Below are positions 26,325-38,892 of a stretch of DNA of 64,000 bases, piece by piece. The DNA is taken from the NCBI GenBank assembly GCA_020746105.1, contig CM036618.1, forward strand, positions 95,536,122-95,600,121. The letters are read 5' to 3'. This DNA comes from Trogon surrucura. Taxonomy: Eukaryota > Chordata > Aves > Trogoniformes > Trogonidae. Position 1 is the stretch's first letter. Every line of letters begins with the position of its first letter. The position numbers and the translations under genes were made by a program. The notes beneath the pieces were generated by a model. It worked only from the letters and a program-made list of their open reading frames with translations, searched no databases and was not told where the DNA came from.

Positions 26325-29300
26325 CATGGCCTCCATATACAAAATATATGGCAATTTTTTTTCCCAATATTCTGTTCATTCACATATGTGCTGCTAGAGT
26401 AGAAGTTATGATCTCTGCATACAGCATATGACCATCAATTTCGATCAGATCTGCTGTACTTTTTTGTTACATGTCTAGTTCTCAGATAATAGAATAAATT
26501 CAAGTGATAAACCACATATGCCCACTAATTGGGCATTACTATAAAGAAAGCCCAGAACAAAAAAAAAGAATCTTAAACAGCCGTATCTATAGCTCTTTTC
26601 TTTTTCCTTGTTTTTCATTATAATCTTACATCAGCCATACCTGTCATTTACTTCCATTAAATTACTAATGGAATAAAGCACTCTATCCCAAATAAGAGAA
26701 TCAAACCCTTGTTTTTAATAGGGTTCATGTCTATCCAATACTAGGCATATTTATGCTCTTGACTGTTCAACAAAAGGAACTCCAAGCACTTTCTTGTGAT
26801 CTTCTGAGCTCTGTCTTTGACCCTACTTATTACCCAGACTTTCTTTTTAGAAAAAGGTGACAAACTGGAAGTTTCTGTCTGATGCTCAAAGTCAATAGTA
26901 CTTGCTTGCTCATACTGACAAAAGAGATTCAAAGGATCTGAAAAGACCTAAAATTAAAATTGGAAATTTAACAAGGGGTTGGAGCTGTCAGCTTGGTGTT
27001 ATCAGACTTCAACCTTACTTCAGGTTTAATCAGCCATGACAGATTGATTTGGGTAGTAAGTTACATCTTCGTTATGTGAGACAGGCTTAGCATTTCCCTA
27101 GTTAACCTTTTGTACCTTGCCAGTCTCTTTCTGTGGAAAATAAAGTCACTCGTTGCAGGAAATGGAGAACGAGAACAACATGAGCATGAGTTTGGATGCT
27201 GTTATGGTAAGGGCAAGCATGGGGGTCTGATTGTATGAAGCACTGGGAGGTGTATGAGCAAAAGCAAGATTACAAAATAATCACAGCGATTCCCCATTCC
27301 TGTCAATATCAGTTTTGTGAAGGATGGTGAGGACGCAAGTGCCTATTACTACCTGATAAGGTCAGAGACTAATTTATTCAGTAATGCAGATTGACTGTAC
27401 CTCTTTGCAACCAGACCTGCTGAAGACGATGTCTTTAACTGAAGCTAATGAATGGTCCAGCACATCTACCTATGGAAAGAAAATAATTTGATTGTACTGT
27501 TTATCACTGAAACTCATCCTGGGTGGAGAGCAATACCACAGAGGTAAACTTAAAATATCCAATAACTAAGAGAAGAACTTCTGAAGGTCTCTTATCCTTT
27601 CCTCCATGATTTCTCACAGCACTTTCTTTGTTTCAGCAAAGTCACATCACAGGCATCGAGCACCACCAAATGTTTTCCACACTCAAAGATCTACTTAAAA
27701 GTATAAATGATTAGGCAACTGTTTCCCATAGAAAGTGAATGAGGTTTAGCACTCCATTTCCCTGTGTACTTTTAAACTATCACATTGAATTTCTGCCTAT
27801 GAAATGAGCTAAAACTAAGACCTTGACTTACCTCTTTGATAAGGCTGAAATTCAATGAAGGGAAATGTCATTGTCCAAAAAAGTCACATCAAAACTTGGA
27901 AATCTTGCCAGCTTTTTGAAAATCAATCCTTTGCCAGCGTATATTATTCTATTTATTGTATACTTGCTTGTATTACATGATTCAGCCACAGTTCCTTCCA
28001 ACTTTCCTTAATAACAGTAAGGAAGTACCTTTCCTTGAATTGTCTGTGTCATTAATTCAGGAGAAATGGTAGTTCTGTTGCACTAGGGTCAGAAAACAGG
28101 AGATCTCTATATGCAAAGAACCCTCACAAGGTTTGTCCCCAAGTACTTTTTCCATGAGATGACCAGCTTCCCCATCTCTGTCTCTGTATTCATTGACCAT
28201 TTTAGTGGTGTTAGTGATCCAGTCCTCCCATTTTCAAACTACAGGCACTAGATTGCCAAGGTTTGCTTTGACAGAGCTAATTTCTCAGAAGTTGTAAAAT
28301 CTCATTTGACACAGGGGACTATTTGCCGTTTAATTCTGAACCACACACACAGCCTGTAGAACAAAACGATCACCATTTCCAAGCTCTAGTTTGCAAAGCA
28401 GGTAACATGCTGAAATGGTTATTAGTTCTTTACTGTAGCATTACCTTATATAGAAACTTGCCCTTTAAAAACAGAAAGTGCTGTTCTCTCTGTAGCTTCT
28501 CAGTAACCACAGAGCCATGTGAGAAGAAAATCCTACTTAAACCCACAAAAAAAAAAAAAAAATCTGTGCTGTTTTGTGGTCTCTTGTATGACAAGAATTA
28601 CCTTTATGATTTCACTAACACGTCTTAACGGTCAGTATTACCTGTCCATACTAAATAACAGCTCCTTTTCATTGCTATTTTATGTTAACATCCACTTTCT
28701 TGGTGTTACATTTTTCTGATCCCCTATGAGGTTGCCTTTCCAGAGACAAGCTGTTTATATCAGAAATTGCACAGAAACAGTAACAAGAGTTCACTGTCTA
28801 CCATCTCACAAAATTATTTTACCCAACAAGATTTTCTAGTAACATACAGTAGAGACTAGATGCTGAGGACTACAATATCTTTACAATATTTACCATTATG
28901 AAGTTTTAATTATCTGTTTGACAAAGACATTTCCTTCCATGATTTATGAGGTAAATATTTTTAAGTATATGTAATAGGTACAATTAACTGTATCGGCCAA
29001 TAGTATCCCATCAATACAAGTATAGGACATATGACAAAAATCACTGAGTGATTCCTTGGTGTAATAACCTGTGTTCCAAGATGTGAAATAACTCAGCCAT
29101 TCCCAGGGAATAAGGAAAGAAACATAGCAGCACAAAGTATTTTCCTCTGTTATGATTCTGTTCATCCAGTTGTGTTAACACCTCGTTTGTTTGCTCTTCC
29201 GAAGTTTTAAAAGGACATTCAGAAACCCTTCAGTGATGTTTCCTAAACTATTTCAATCTTCATTGGAGTGAAATTTGACCCCATCAAAACTGATCAAAAT

Positions 29301-29913
29301 TCTCATGTATTGTAATGCTAGCAATTCGTTCAGCACAGAAGGGGGTTTACACAAGGAGAACAGCTTGAATTTCAATTACTTTTAAAAATAATATTTCTCC
29401 TTCTGCACCAAGCATTGCTGTTTAGCTATAATTGACTCTCCAGAGATGGTAAGTTATAATTACGGTTGATCTGTTTGGTGAGTTCTGCATCTGTGTGTGT
29501 TTAGCTGCGAAGAGGGAGGGATAGAGGCAGGTACGCAATGAAGAGTAGGTAAGAGTAAAGCATGAGAAACTAGTCCAAATAATCAATAGTTGTCATCCCA
29601 ATACCGATGTCCTCCTACAGTCCCTCTCCAAAGTCATTTGCCCACTATGACACACACGTACACAATATTCAAAAAAGCACAAAAATGGTCTACTAAAATA
29701 TGCTTTTAACAACCCTCCCTGTAAGGTAATTTTGTTGTATACTCAGTCTCATCTCACACAACAGAGATCAGGAGGTACGTGCATGAAGATACATTTGGCA
29801 AAATCCACAGAGAAACTAGGATTTTGCTAAAAGGAGAACAGCCATATTTATCTTATATTCTTTTATTTATCATCTTGCTGACATTCAACCCCTATCAGTA
29901 AAAACTATGCTTT
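26325..29913. other. No gene or repeat recognised
   Basis: The DNA is AT-rich and unique-looking, with an A16 run at 28547-28562. Open frames are short and unconvincing, and none resembles a known protein. Confidence 0.5.
28547..28562. repeat. A16 homopolymer
   Basis: This is a run of 16 A residues. No retroposon body is recognisable upstream. Confidence 0.9.
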
Positions 29914-30140
29914 ACAGAACCACAGAATTGTTGAGGCTGGAAAAGAACTCTGGGATCATCAAGTCCAGCCTATGACTCAACATCATCACATCAGCTAAGA
30001 AAACTGCATGTAGTCAGAGTCTTAAAGAACCTCCTGGACCTCTTGAATTTTTCTTTGCCATTGACAACATCAACTTCCTGAATAGAATTACTGCATACTT
30101 CCATGACATAGTCATCAATTTTTTGTCTGACCTCTAATTC
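29914..30140 (-). mobile_element. CR1 LINE 3'-end fragment, diverged
   Basis: On the plus strand it begins ACAGAACCACAGAATTGTTGAGG, then CTGGAAAAGAACTCTGGGATCATCAAGTCCAGCC. This is the reverse complement of a CR1 3' UTR subfamily that has TTGAGGTTGGAAAAGACC. Similarity is clear to about 30000 and then fades through a stretch resembling the ORF2 end. No intact coding sequence remains. The left edge is reliable and the right edge is a guess. Confidence 0.8.
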
Positions 30141-31653
30141 CTTGAGTAAAAACCTTTAAACCCAGGATTTTGATTCTGCTCTCAGTTGCGTTAATTTCAC
30201 GATACAGTAGTCAATTGTCATTATTCCTGCACAATGAAGTCAGGTTTGGTTTTTGGTTGTTGGTGTTTTTTTTTTCAAAAGTAAACAATGGTTATGAGAA
30301 AGACAGACAATTTCCAAATGTGTCTGTGAGATCCACAAGATCAAAATTTCTTCAAAAACAACTGGGTCCCTCTTCATATTTCTGGAATTCAAATTTGGCT
30401 AACTTTTTTTACAGCATGCAAAATCAGTACCTTCCCCTATGAAATCTCTCTATAAACAAACAGTTTAAGTGTGAGTCTGTCCTTGTGGAAACAGAATAAG
30501 GAACTGTTGGTGATGGGGCAGACAAATTGATTGCCTTTTGTGAGCTCCATGTTGGCGTATAAAAATTTGTTTGAACAGTATCTTCTGTACTGTAACCTCC
30601 AGGTTGGCATAATTTTTCAGTCTTTTATTGAAATGCAGTAGCTGTCTGATAGAGAATGGAAAAAAAAAAAAATTTGCATTTTTTCAGGGAGATTAGGTAA
30701 TATGTGAATTTGGTCAAACATGTTTATGCTAAGCATCACATAACCTAACTCATGACAGGTAAATGACCCTCTTGACGATAACATTCTTAGTGCAAGACCA
30801 TGATTTGTTGTTTATTGGCAATTGTACAAGCATATAGTTAAAAGAAAGAAAAATGTGATTTCCACATTTTTGCAGGCTACTTAGGACAGTTGAGGAAGCA
30901 ATACTTGCTTTGTCAGGGAAAAACTCCACTTTTCACAAAAGCTGCATGGCTCAGGATTTGAGTATGAAACGTTTTAAAAAAAAACAAGTTCTAGGTATGG
31001 TAGAAACAACTAGCTACTCTAGAGATCCCTTGGGAATTAATTGTGATTTCAGCAGCTGAGATTGAAAATCCAAAAAGGATTCAATATTAGACCAAACTGA
31101 GCAGGTCAGTGGTGGTAGTGAAACGAGCCATATTTTCAGTTTTTTTTGAAGATATTTGAGACATCTATGAGATCTTTATGATAACAGGAAACACATCAAT
31201 TCAAGGCTGATCTGCTAGAGCTGTGACAGCTGGGGAAGAGCAGCAGTAGAGGGGGTTTTGCATGTTGCATCAGCAGATCAGTTGGGAACTGAGGATCAAC
31301 ACTGCGAAGTTTTCTGTGGGATCACAGCACTATACTGACAACTCACAGTGTATCCAAAGAGGGCTGCTGCTCAGATCTGAATTGATATAGCAAAACAAAT
31401 GCTGATGGGTTACTGTTAGCTATATCTTAGGACTGAGGTTAATTAACAAAACACCTGTCCACATGATACCTGGTTCTAATGCCACTATTAACCACTCAGG
31501 GGCAGAAGCAATACACTTGCTGAACAGAAGAGACAGAAATCCATTATGAAATGCTGACTTCTGCCTTCAGCAGTTGTAGTTTGCAACTTTTTTCAAGCAA
31601 AGCCTAGCCTAGCACAGTGGATACTTTCTGTTTCAAGAGAAACATCTCTCTTG
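30141..31653. other. No gene or repeat recognised
   Basis: This is AT-rich unique-looking DNA with short A and T runs, for example near 30270 and 30660. No coding or repeat signature was found up to the start of the LTR. Confidence 0.5.
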
Positions 31654-32126
31654 GGTTTGCCTGGACAGATTTCGGTAGTGGGGGAAGCTGTAGGCACAGC
31701 TTCTGCAAGAAGCTGCTAGAAGCTTCCCCTAGGTCCAGTGGAGCCAATGGCAGCCAGCTCCAAAGACAGACCTGCTGCTGGCCAAGGCTGAGCCTATCAG
31801 TGATGATGGGAATGCCTCTGTGAAAGCATATTTAAGTGAGGAAAAAGAACTGCACAATTACAGCTCGGGGAAGAGGAGGGGGAGAGAATATGTGAAGACA
31901 CCGAAGTCAGTGAAGAAAGAAGTGTGGGGGGGATATGCTCCAGACACTGGAGCAGATAGTCCGCTGGGTCATGGTGAAGACCATGGTGAGGCAGGCTGTC
32001 CAGCTGCAGTCCATGGAAGTGACAGAGTGTAGAGGTCCAGCTGTGGAGGACCCCACACCAGAGCAGGTATGTGCCAGAAGGGGGCTGTGACCTCATGGAA
32101 GCCCACACTGTAGCACGCTCCTGCCA

Positions 32127-32300
32127 GAACCTGTAGCCCGTGGATCATAGGGGACTCATGCTGAAGCAGTTTCTCCTGAAGGACTGCACCCCATGGAGAG
32201 ACTCATGTTGGGACAGTTTGTCAAGAACCGTCTCTTGTGAGAGGGAAATGTGTGAAGAATGGTCTCCTGTGAGAGGGTCCCCACATTTGAGCAGAGGAAG
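32127..32300 (+). repeat. Imperfect ~45-bp tandem units inside the LTR
   Basis: Successive units share a core like CTGCACCCCATGGAGAG, CCGTCTCTTGTGAGAG and TGGTCTCCTGTGAGAG, each followed by a CATGTTGG- or CACATTTG-type segment ending in AGAA or GCAG. The inverted LTR copy has the same array at about 62640-62960, so it is a family feature. Confidence 0.65.
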
Positions 32301-32510
32301 AGTGAGGAGTCCACCCCTGGTGGTAGAAGGAGCAGCGGAGAAAACATCAGATGAACTGACCACAACTCCCATTCGCCAACTCCCTGTGCTGCTTGAGGGG
32401 GAAGAGGTGGATAAATTTGGAGCGATAAACCCAAAAAGAATGAAGGGGTGGAGGGAAGGTGTTTTTTTTTTTTTAAAGATATGCTTTTTCTCTTCTCTAA
32501 TTTGATTGTT

Positions 32511-32516
32511 AATAAA
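32511..32516 (+). promoter_or_regulatory. LTR poly-A signal AATAAA
   Basis: AATAAA lies about 180 bp from the LTR 3' end, within the conserved GATTGTTAATAAATTTAATT block. In the inverted copy the same site reads AACAAA. Confidence 0.55.
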
Positions 32517-33207
32517 TTTAATTTCTCCAAATTAAGTCTGGTTTGCCCAGGACAGTAACTGAGTGATCTCCATGTCCTTAAGTCATGAGACTTTCATTAT
32601 ATTTTCTTCCCTCCCGCCCCACCTATCAGAGAACGGGGAGTGATAGACCAGCTGTGGTGGGCACTTGGCTGCTAGCCAGCATCAAATAATTACAAAATCA
32701 TTGCAGTAGAAGTAACTTTCTCTGGCCCTGCTACAAGAGTCTCTCAGTTTAATCCCATGTTCTGTGGCACCCAACTAAACCTAAGTGGCAAGTCATTTTC
32801 TGGAGTGAAGCAGACATTAAAAGGCAAGAATGAAATGTGAAAGAAAAAGAAATATGTTGATAATGAGAAGTACTCAGAGATCCATATGTGTATCTGTGCC
32901 ATTCTAGAAGAAACACTTAAAGCCTATGCTGCCAATGCTTACCAGTAAGAACAATGATGTTTTCTACTGACAGGTCATACTGAAAATCACCTTAGGTGAT
33001 GCTCAACATCTCATGTTCCCCCTGCAGTGTAATCTAGAGAAGTTATTTTTACTTACTTAACTGAAAGAAGATACAGCTTTTTCTTTCAAGTTACAATACA
33101 CAAGTTAGAGTGGCAGAAGGTCCAGATCGTAGATAGTTACTGAAAGTCTAATTATGTATCATCTGTAGGATCCCACTGAAATAGTACAGATAAGAGAGAG
33201 GAGAAGG

Positions 33208-33223
33208 AAAAAAAAAAAAAAAA
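33208..33223. repeat. A16 homopolymer
   Basis: This run of 16 A residues follows a GA-rich stretch (AGAGAGAGGAGAAGG). Confidence 0.9.
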
Positions 33224-35919
33224 CCAAGAAAAAAATCAGACTAGGAATGAGTAGGTCAAAACTGCAACTGAACATCTTAATCCTTAGAATTCGTTACTGC
33301 AGCAATCAGGCATAACATATAGGTGGCGACACATGTACTAAGTCAAAATACAGACAAATATAAGCAGTTGATATATGTAACAAAACAGCAACTTAAGTAT
33401 AATGTACTTTAAATCATCTCCAACATGTGCATTACTTAACTTTAAAATATGGTTCTGAGGCCCTGAAGCCAGAAAACAGGAAAGAAATATGCTTGAACAA
33501 CCTGCACCAGAATAGGTTTTTTTTTTTACTAGCTCCAAATTCAGGATCCCTGAACAATACAGCACAGTTTTCAAGAACAGCTGAAGATATCTGGTGGTAT
33601 CCAGTTCCAGGTTGCCTTGACCAGCGGATGAGATGGAAGAGCTTGTAGGGACTGAAAAAAACATGATCTCAAAGGTGTGAACTCCAGGGTTTTTCCTCCT
33701 GTCTTGAGGTTAGCTACTAAGCTCATTTTGAACATGCTTGTGAAGGCAAGTTATTAGCACTGGACAGACAAGACTAAGTACTCAAGGCAATGTGTCCCCA
33801 AGTTGCTGCACAGGCTCCCAGTAAGATCATCAGGGGATTAGCAGGCACAGAACTGCGAGGCAGACCTAGCCATGCACCCAAATGTAGGAGCTCAAGCACT
33901 GGGGGTTTTATTGTGTTTTTCTGTTTCACTTAGTTCCTTCATGTGGTCTCCAGAATGTGAATTATCAATTTACTACAAAAAGAGGCAATTTGACTCTTAC
34001 TTCCAGCCTAGTGAGGCCATAATCCGCCAACTCTTGAGCTGATCCACAGGCAACCTGTACAATTTATTACCATGGTGCTACATGAAGAAGGATTACAGAA
34101 TATCAACTGACATGACTCATTATGCATCATCTCAGACAGCACATAAAGGATTCTTGCAATGTTCCTGAGAGCTAGGTGAGATAATAGTAACTTAAAGCAC
34201 AGTTCTGTGAGATGTCGCTGTTTACCTAGCGCATGGTTGTCAGTCACGTACATGCCACTCCAGGCATTCAGTCCCTAAGGAACTAAAACTGCAATAGCTT
34301 TTCAGAAAGCTTTAGCAAGAAGGTCCCACCTTCCCTGTGGGCTGAGGACTCATCATCAATTGACAGTCAAGATGCATAGTGTCTCCGATAAGCACAAGAG
34401 TTTCCAGAAAGGCTCACTCAATCCAATGCTTAGGAGGACTTCTAAAATAAATTAAAAAAAAATAGCCAGAATGGTATCTCAAAAAGACCTGCCAAATTTC
34501 CTTCTTTAGAAACTAAAACAACTGCAGAATTTTAACGTAAAACTCCTGGAACTCTAGTCTGATTCACTTAAAAAAAATCAGATAATACACTTACTGGTGC
34601 ATTGAGCCATACCTGAGCAGGAGATAAATTGCTGGATAAACCCCAGGTCATTCTGATGTCATAGCTTGAAACAAATTCATACTGACAACTACTTCAATGA
34701 ATGACGAGTGAGAGTTGAGTGTCCCTGTTGGGTGCTGTGTAAGAATTTATCTGAGGCACTTCATGTAGGAACTTCCCGCTTCTACAGAAAGCATCCCTCC
34801 AGATAGACATCCCTTGAAAGTGTAGCTGTAGCTCTTTCAGATTTTTCATATCAAATTGTATCTGCAACAGATACTTTCTTCAAGTGACATTAAAGCAATC
34901 CAGCAAAATCTCACATTGAAAATCATGGCTAGCTCTTATCTGTAGAGGCTCAGAATTTGTTCCATATGGTCTTGGACCTTGAGTATGTGTTTATTTGATT
35001 CCAGCAGGGTATTGCATGGTGTTGCGATACCTGTTTATTCCAAACGTAGTGGTTAGTACCTTCACTACTGACCAAAACCAGACTGAGGTAGTCACTGCAC
35101 CATCACAGCAGAAATAAAACTTGAGTTTAGGTATATTGCGCATCTATGGGTGGGCAACAGATCATGCTATTTGCATTAGCTTGAGCACACATTTTACGCA
35201 TTTCCTTGACTGAAATAATTTGGATTATTAATTACAGCTTAGCTGGGAACAGAATTAGTTTTAGAGCTATTGGCGTGTACATTTCCTCTTCAAGAGACAG
35301 TTCTCTGACGCTACTGTGGCCTTTGTCTGACAGCATGAACTAGGATCATTCAAGCAGTTATTGCTGAAAGAAGTGTAAATATACAACAGATGTACCCGCC
35401 AACGGTCACTGCACTGCTCATGTGGCAGTGTTTTCCAGTTTGTCTGCTGATGGAAAGAAATAGGCACTTAAGAGTAGTATTTTTGTAGTTCTGATAATAT
35501 AAAAGGCTTGTAGTCAGTTTTTGTCTCTTTGTTTTATTTTCTAGCCAGAGCTTCTGCTTTAACAAAAATAAACAACCTTTCAAAGAGAAAAGCCATTCCT
35601 TAGGTAGAACACCTTTCAGCCAGGCCATCCATCTATGCCCATCTGCACCCAGACTCTTCTGGAAGCGCAGGTCATACACTCACTTCAGCTATTACCCCTG
35701 GCTCTATACTCTTTCTTACCTTTACTGTTATTACTTTCCTCTTGAGGCAGATCCTGATCTTACTGGCCAGATTACTTCACATTTCTTCTTTCTCTATGGG
35801 AAGAGCGATCTCTATGGGAAATTGTTCTGTTGTCTTGAATGTGACCAGTGGCCATGGCCAATCTGTGCTTACCCTGGTCTTTCCAAACACTTCAACCTCC
35901 TCATATCCTCCCTGTTTGA

Positions 35920-35935
35920 TTTTTTTTTTTTTTTT
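35920..35935. repeat. T16 homopolymer
   Basis: This is a run of 16 T residues. No retroposon body is recognisable downstream on the minus strand. Confidence 0.9.
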
Positions 35936-38854
35936 GCATTAATTTGAAGTGAATTCATCCAAGCAGTATGTGATATACACTGCTGGAGACCAAAGCCATC
36001 TAGTTACCTGGCTGACACTTGCTGTGCAGCTGAGGCAGTGGCAGTGTGCAGCAGCCCCTCCTGGCAGAGGGGACTCGTCTGCAGCCAGACCATGCCCACA
36101 CATGACTCGGTCCCTATTTCTTTCCATAACTTGTCAGCACAGGGCCACTAGAAGTCCTGGACCAATTGTGGTACACTCCAGCTAGTCACCATTCAAAGAG
36201 AAGGTCACTTGCCTTCGATTGTCAGCGTTTCTGCATTTCTCCGTACTCCACAACCCAGCAGTAATGCACAGAAGCAAGCACCATTTGGATAATGGAGACA
36301 GACAAAAATCCCCTGGTATTTCTACCCCTTTAAGACTTAGACTTATTTCTAGTAAAATGACTCATTATCTTAAATAAATCTTTTATCTATAATTTTAATT
36401 GTTATTTTTGGCAAGCAGTAACTTTTTCTTTGCAGGCTTTTTGGGGTTTTTTTTTTGAGAAAGAACAATTTAGAACAAAATTATTGAATAGGTAAGATTT
36501 TTATAGGAACTATTACTGGAAAAATTTACATAAATATTTCTGTACAGTAACCCTATCCTATTCTGAATGCTTCTATCAGAGTGCCACAAATACCCATGAA
36601 GAAAATAAAAAGGATTACTTTCATAGAAATTTAAATTATTCTTCATTTTTGTTTTTTCCCCAGTGATAAAACTGTCTTGAAATATAGCTTAAGTAAATAA
36701 CCACAAAGTAAAAAGTAAATAACTCTTTAACAAGGCCACTCTATTTCACTAATCTCAATTTTCAGGCCATTTCCTTTTCTTATTTGTTCACTTACACATT
36801 TTGAAGCTTGATGTTCCTATATACCAAGTAAAAAAAAAAAAAAGGCAAAAAAGCAGAATACCAATACATGCATCTATGCAATCTGAGAAGATACTGAAAA
36901 AAAATAGAAACTGCTGTTTGCCCCAGCCCCCTTAAGAGTAATTGCATATAGAAACAAAAGATGGAAATACGAGCTTTCAACTTTTGTCATGGATATTTGT
37001 CACACAGTATACTCCCCTGCTTAGGCATCTCTCAAACATACTGTAACTCCTGGTGAAACACTGCTACATCAAACACTTTGTTCCTCATGACTTTCAGGCA
37101 ACATACTGTTTATCCCTTATACTTGCTTTATCCCAGCACCATGACAAAGCCCAATTCTGTTTGGCTCATGATCTACAGCAGAGCCCAGATTCCTCCTTTC
37201 CACCGAGTTGCTTCCTGGTCAGTGCCCACTTCCTACCTTACTGGTGTAAAAAAAATGTCTTTCAAAATTTCATTAATTGTTTTGTGTATGTCCACTCCCT
37301 CTCTCCAAAGTCCATTCACCCACAAACACAATCCCATTACTTCTGTAAAATCTGCTTTCCTAAAGACTTTAGCCCCATTTTTTTTGTTCATTCCTTCTCA
37401 GCAGAATCAGTTTTCTAATTCTACCTGTTTTGACAAGAGGTCACAGGTCTCTGCCTGCCTCCAGCACTCCTCAGCCTCCCTTTCTCCTAAAAAGCTATTT
37501 ATCCTGTGCATTTGCCAGGAATGTCAAACCCTTTAGCCTCCCCTATCACCCAGCTTTCCTAAGCATAACCACATTCTCACGAGGACTAAACGAAGGAGAG
37601 AGGTTCACACTATGTCACTCCTCTGGGTGCTGGCGACGCTGAGAGGGCTTGCTAATTGCAGCCAGCAGCACACATCTCTCCTTTCTCTTCTACCTGTGAC
37701 AATGTGCTGTCACATCTCTTCTCACACACTGCTTGATCCACTGACAGCGAAGTGGCACAGAGTCCCTGACGGTCTTGCTGTCTCCCTACCCTCACAGGAT
37801 TTAGTGCTGGCTGGTGGTCATTCAGCTGCCAGGCACTTGCTTTAGTTGTATGAAATCCTGCAAGGCTCCCAGACCCTCCTACTCCTCACAGGGCTTCCGA
37901 TAGCTTCACTTAATCTTCTTGCCAAACATTGTCTGCAACATTCTTTTGGGGAACTAGGAGCTGACTGAGTGTAGAAGTATTTTAAGAGAGTCATCAAGAT
38001 AGAACACTTTTGGTTTGCAAAGGATAAGCCCTGTGCTGTCACACAGCTCCATCTTGCTATCTCCCTTGACTGTTCTTCAGGAAAGCTGTTCAAACTTCAC
38101 GTAGCAGGTAGTATAGTCACACTTATTGTTTAGTGAATGCATACCATACCCTGTAGTGTTAAATTTATCACAAATCATCATTTCCTAAAGTGAAGACCCT
38201 AGTACAGATTTGGAGCTCTTAGTCCAAATTCATTGTTCCTGATGAAAAGGACTATGTGCCTTCATCCAGTAAACTCTTTGTGCTTTCCCCTTTCACTGGT
38301 TTCTAATTCAGCACCTAAGCCTGCAGAAAAGCTGTTCTTGTCAAGGCATTTATTGGCCAGCAGAGCCTAAACAACTTTTTTTTCCTGAAATAGATGAGAC
38401 TCCGAAGTCTGTCCCATAGCAAAGCAATTCTCTGGTGAAGCACCACACCATTGAAGGGAACTGCTTTGTGAATGACCTGACGGACATTTGATGTGTAGAA
38501 TAAAGAAATCTAATGAATAAAAATGAAACACTAGACTAGAGGGGATGAAAATATGTGCTGTGGTCTTTGATTACTCTTAGCAGATAATTCCACTGTCTAG
38601 GGACAAGGGTGTTATTTGTGCCCCCAGGACCAAATGGAGTAATGCAATTTATGCATAAGAACATGCATTAAAGCTGATGGGGCATCAGTTTAAGTAGCAT
38701 AGGAGCAGGTGGAAGAGAATCCAGAGAGGTGAATGATTTTATTCTGGCTGAGAAAACAAGGAACTTGGACAAGATGTTGCAGGGGAAGTGAGAAAACCAA
38801 GGTTTCATTAGGGCTTTATGTAGATCACTGGGAAACAAAATAGATTTGAACAGC

Positions 38855-38892
38855 GTTTTTGTTTGTTTGTGTTTGTTTGGTTTTTTTCTTTT
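38855..38892. repeat. (GTTT)n-like simple repeat
   Basis: A short imperfect array of GTTT units grades into a T-rich tract. Confidence 0.85.

Larger units (their letters stand above)
31654..32694 (+). mobile_element. Solo LTR, about 1.04 kb, avian ERV family (copy 1)
   Basis: This copy is collinear with the inverted copy at 62247-63362 over its whole length. Shared blocks include GTTTGCCTG near the 5' end, CTCCAAAGACAGACC, GGCCAAGGCTGAGCC, GAAGACCATGGTGAGGCAGG, GAGGACCCCACACC, GGACTGCACCCCATGGAGAG, GATGAACTGACCACA, an AATAAA poly-A signal at 32511-32516, and GGGGAGTGATAGA near the 3' end. The 3' end resembles the usual ...ACCACACA-type terminus but is worn (AATTACA), and the expected 5' TG reads GG. 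I see no target duplication. No gag, pol or env remnants flank it. The family is a very common avian LTR in my memory, but I cannot name it reliably. Short open frames inside it are not genes. Confidence 0.8.

Noticed and set aside
32140-32505. Overlapping open frames on both strands (121-124 codons)
   Set aside because: They lie wholly inside the LTR at 31654-32694, which is non-coding. No retroviral protein motif is present.
37078-37536. 152-codon plus-strand open frame, the longest outside repeats
   Set aside because: Composition is dominated by S, P, F and L from a pyrimidine-rich strand. There is an overlapping frame at 37053-37418 and no known domain.
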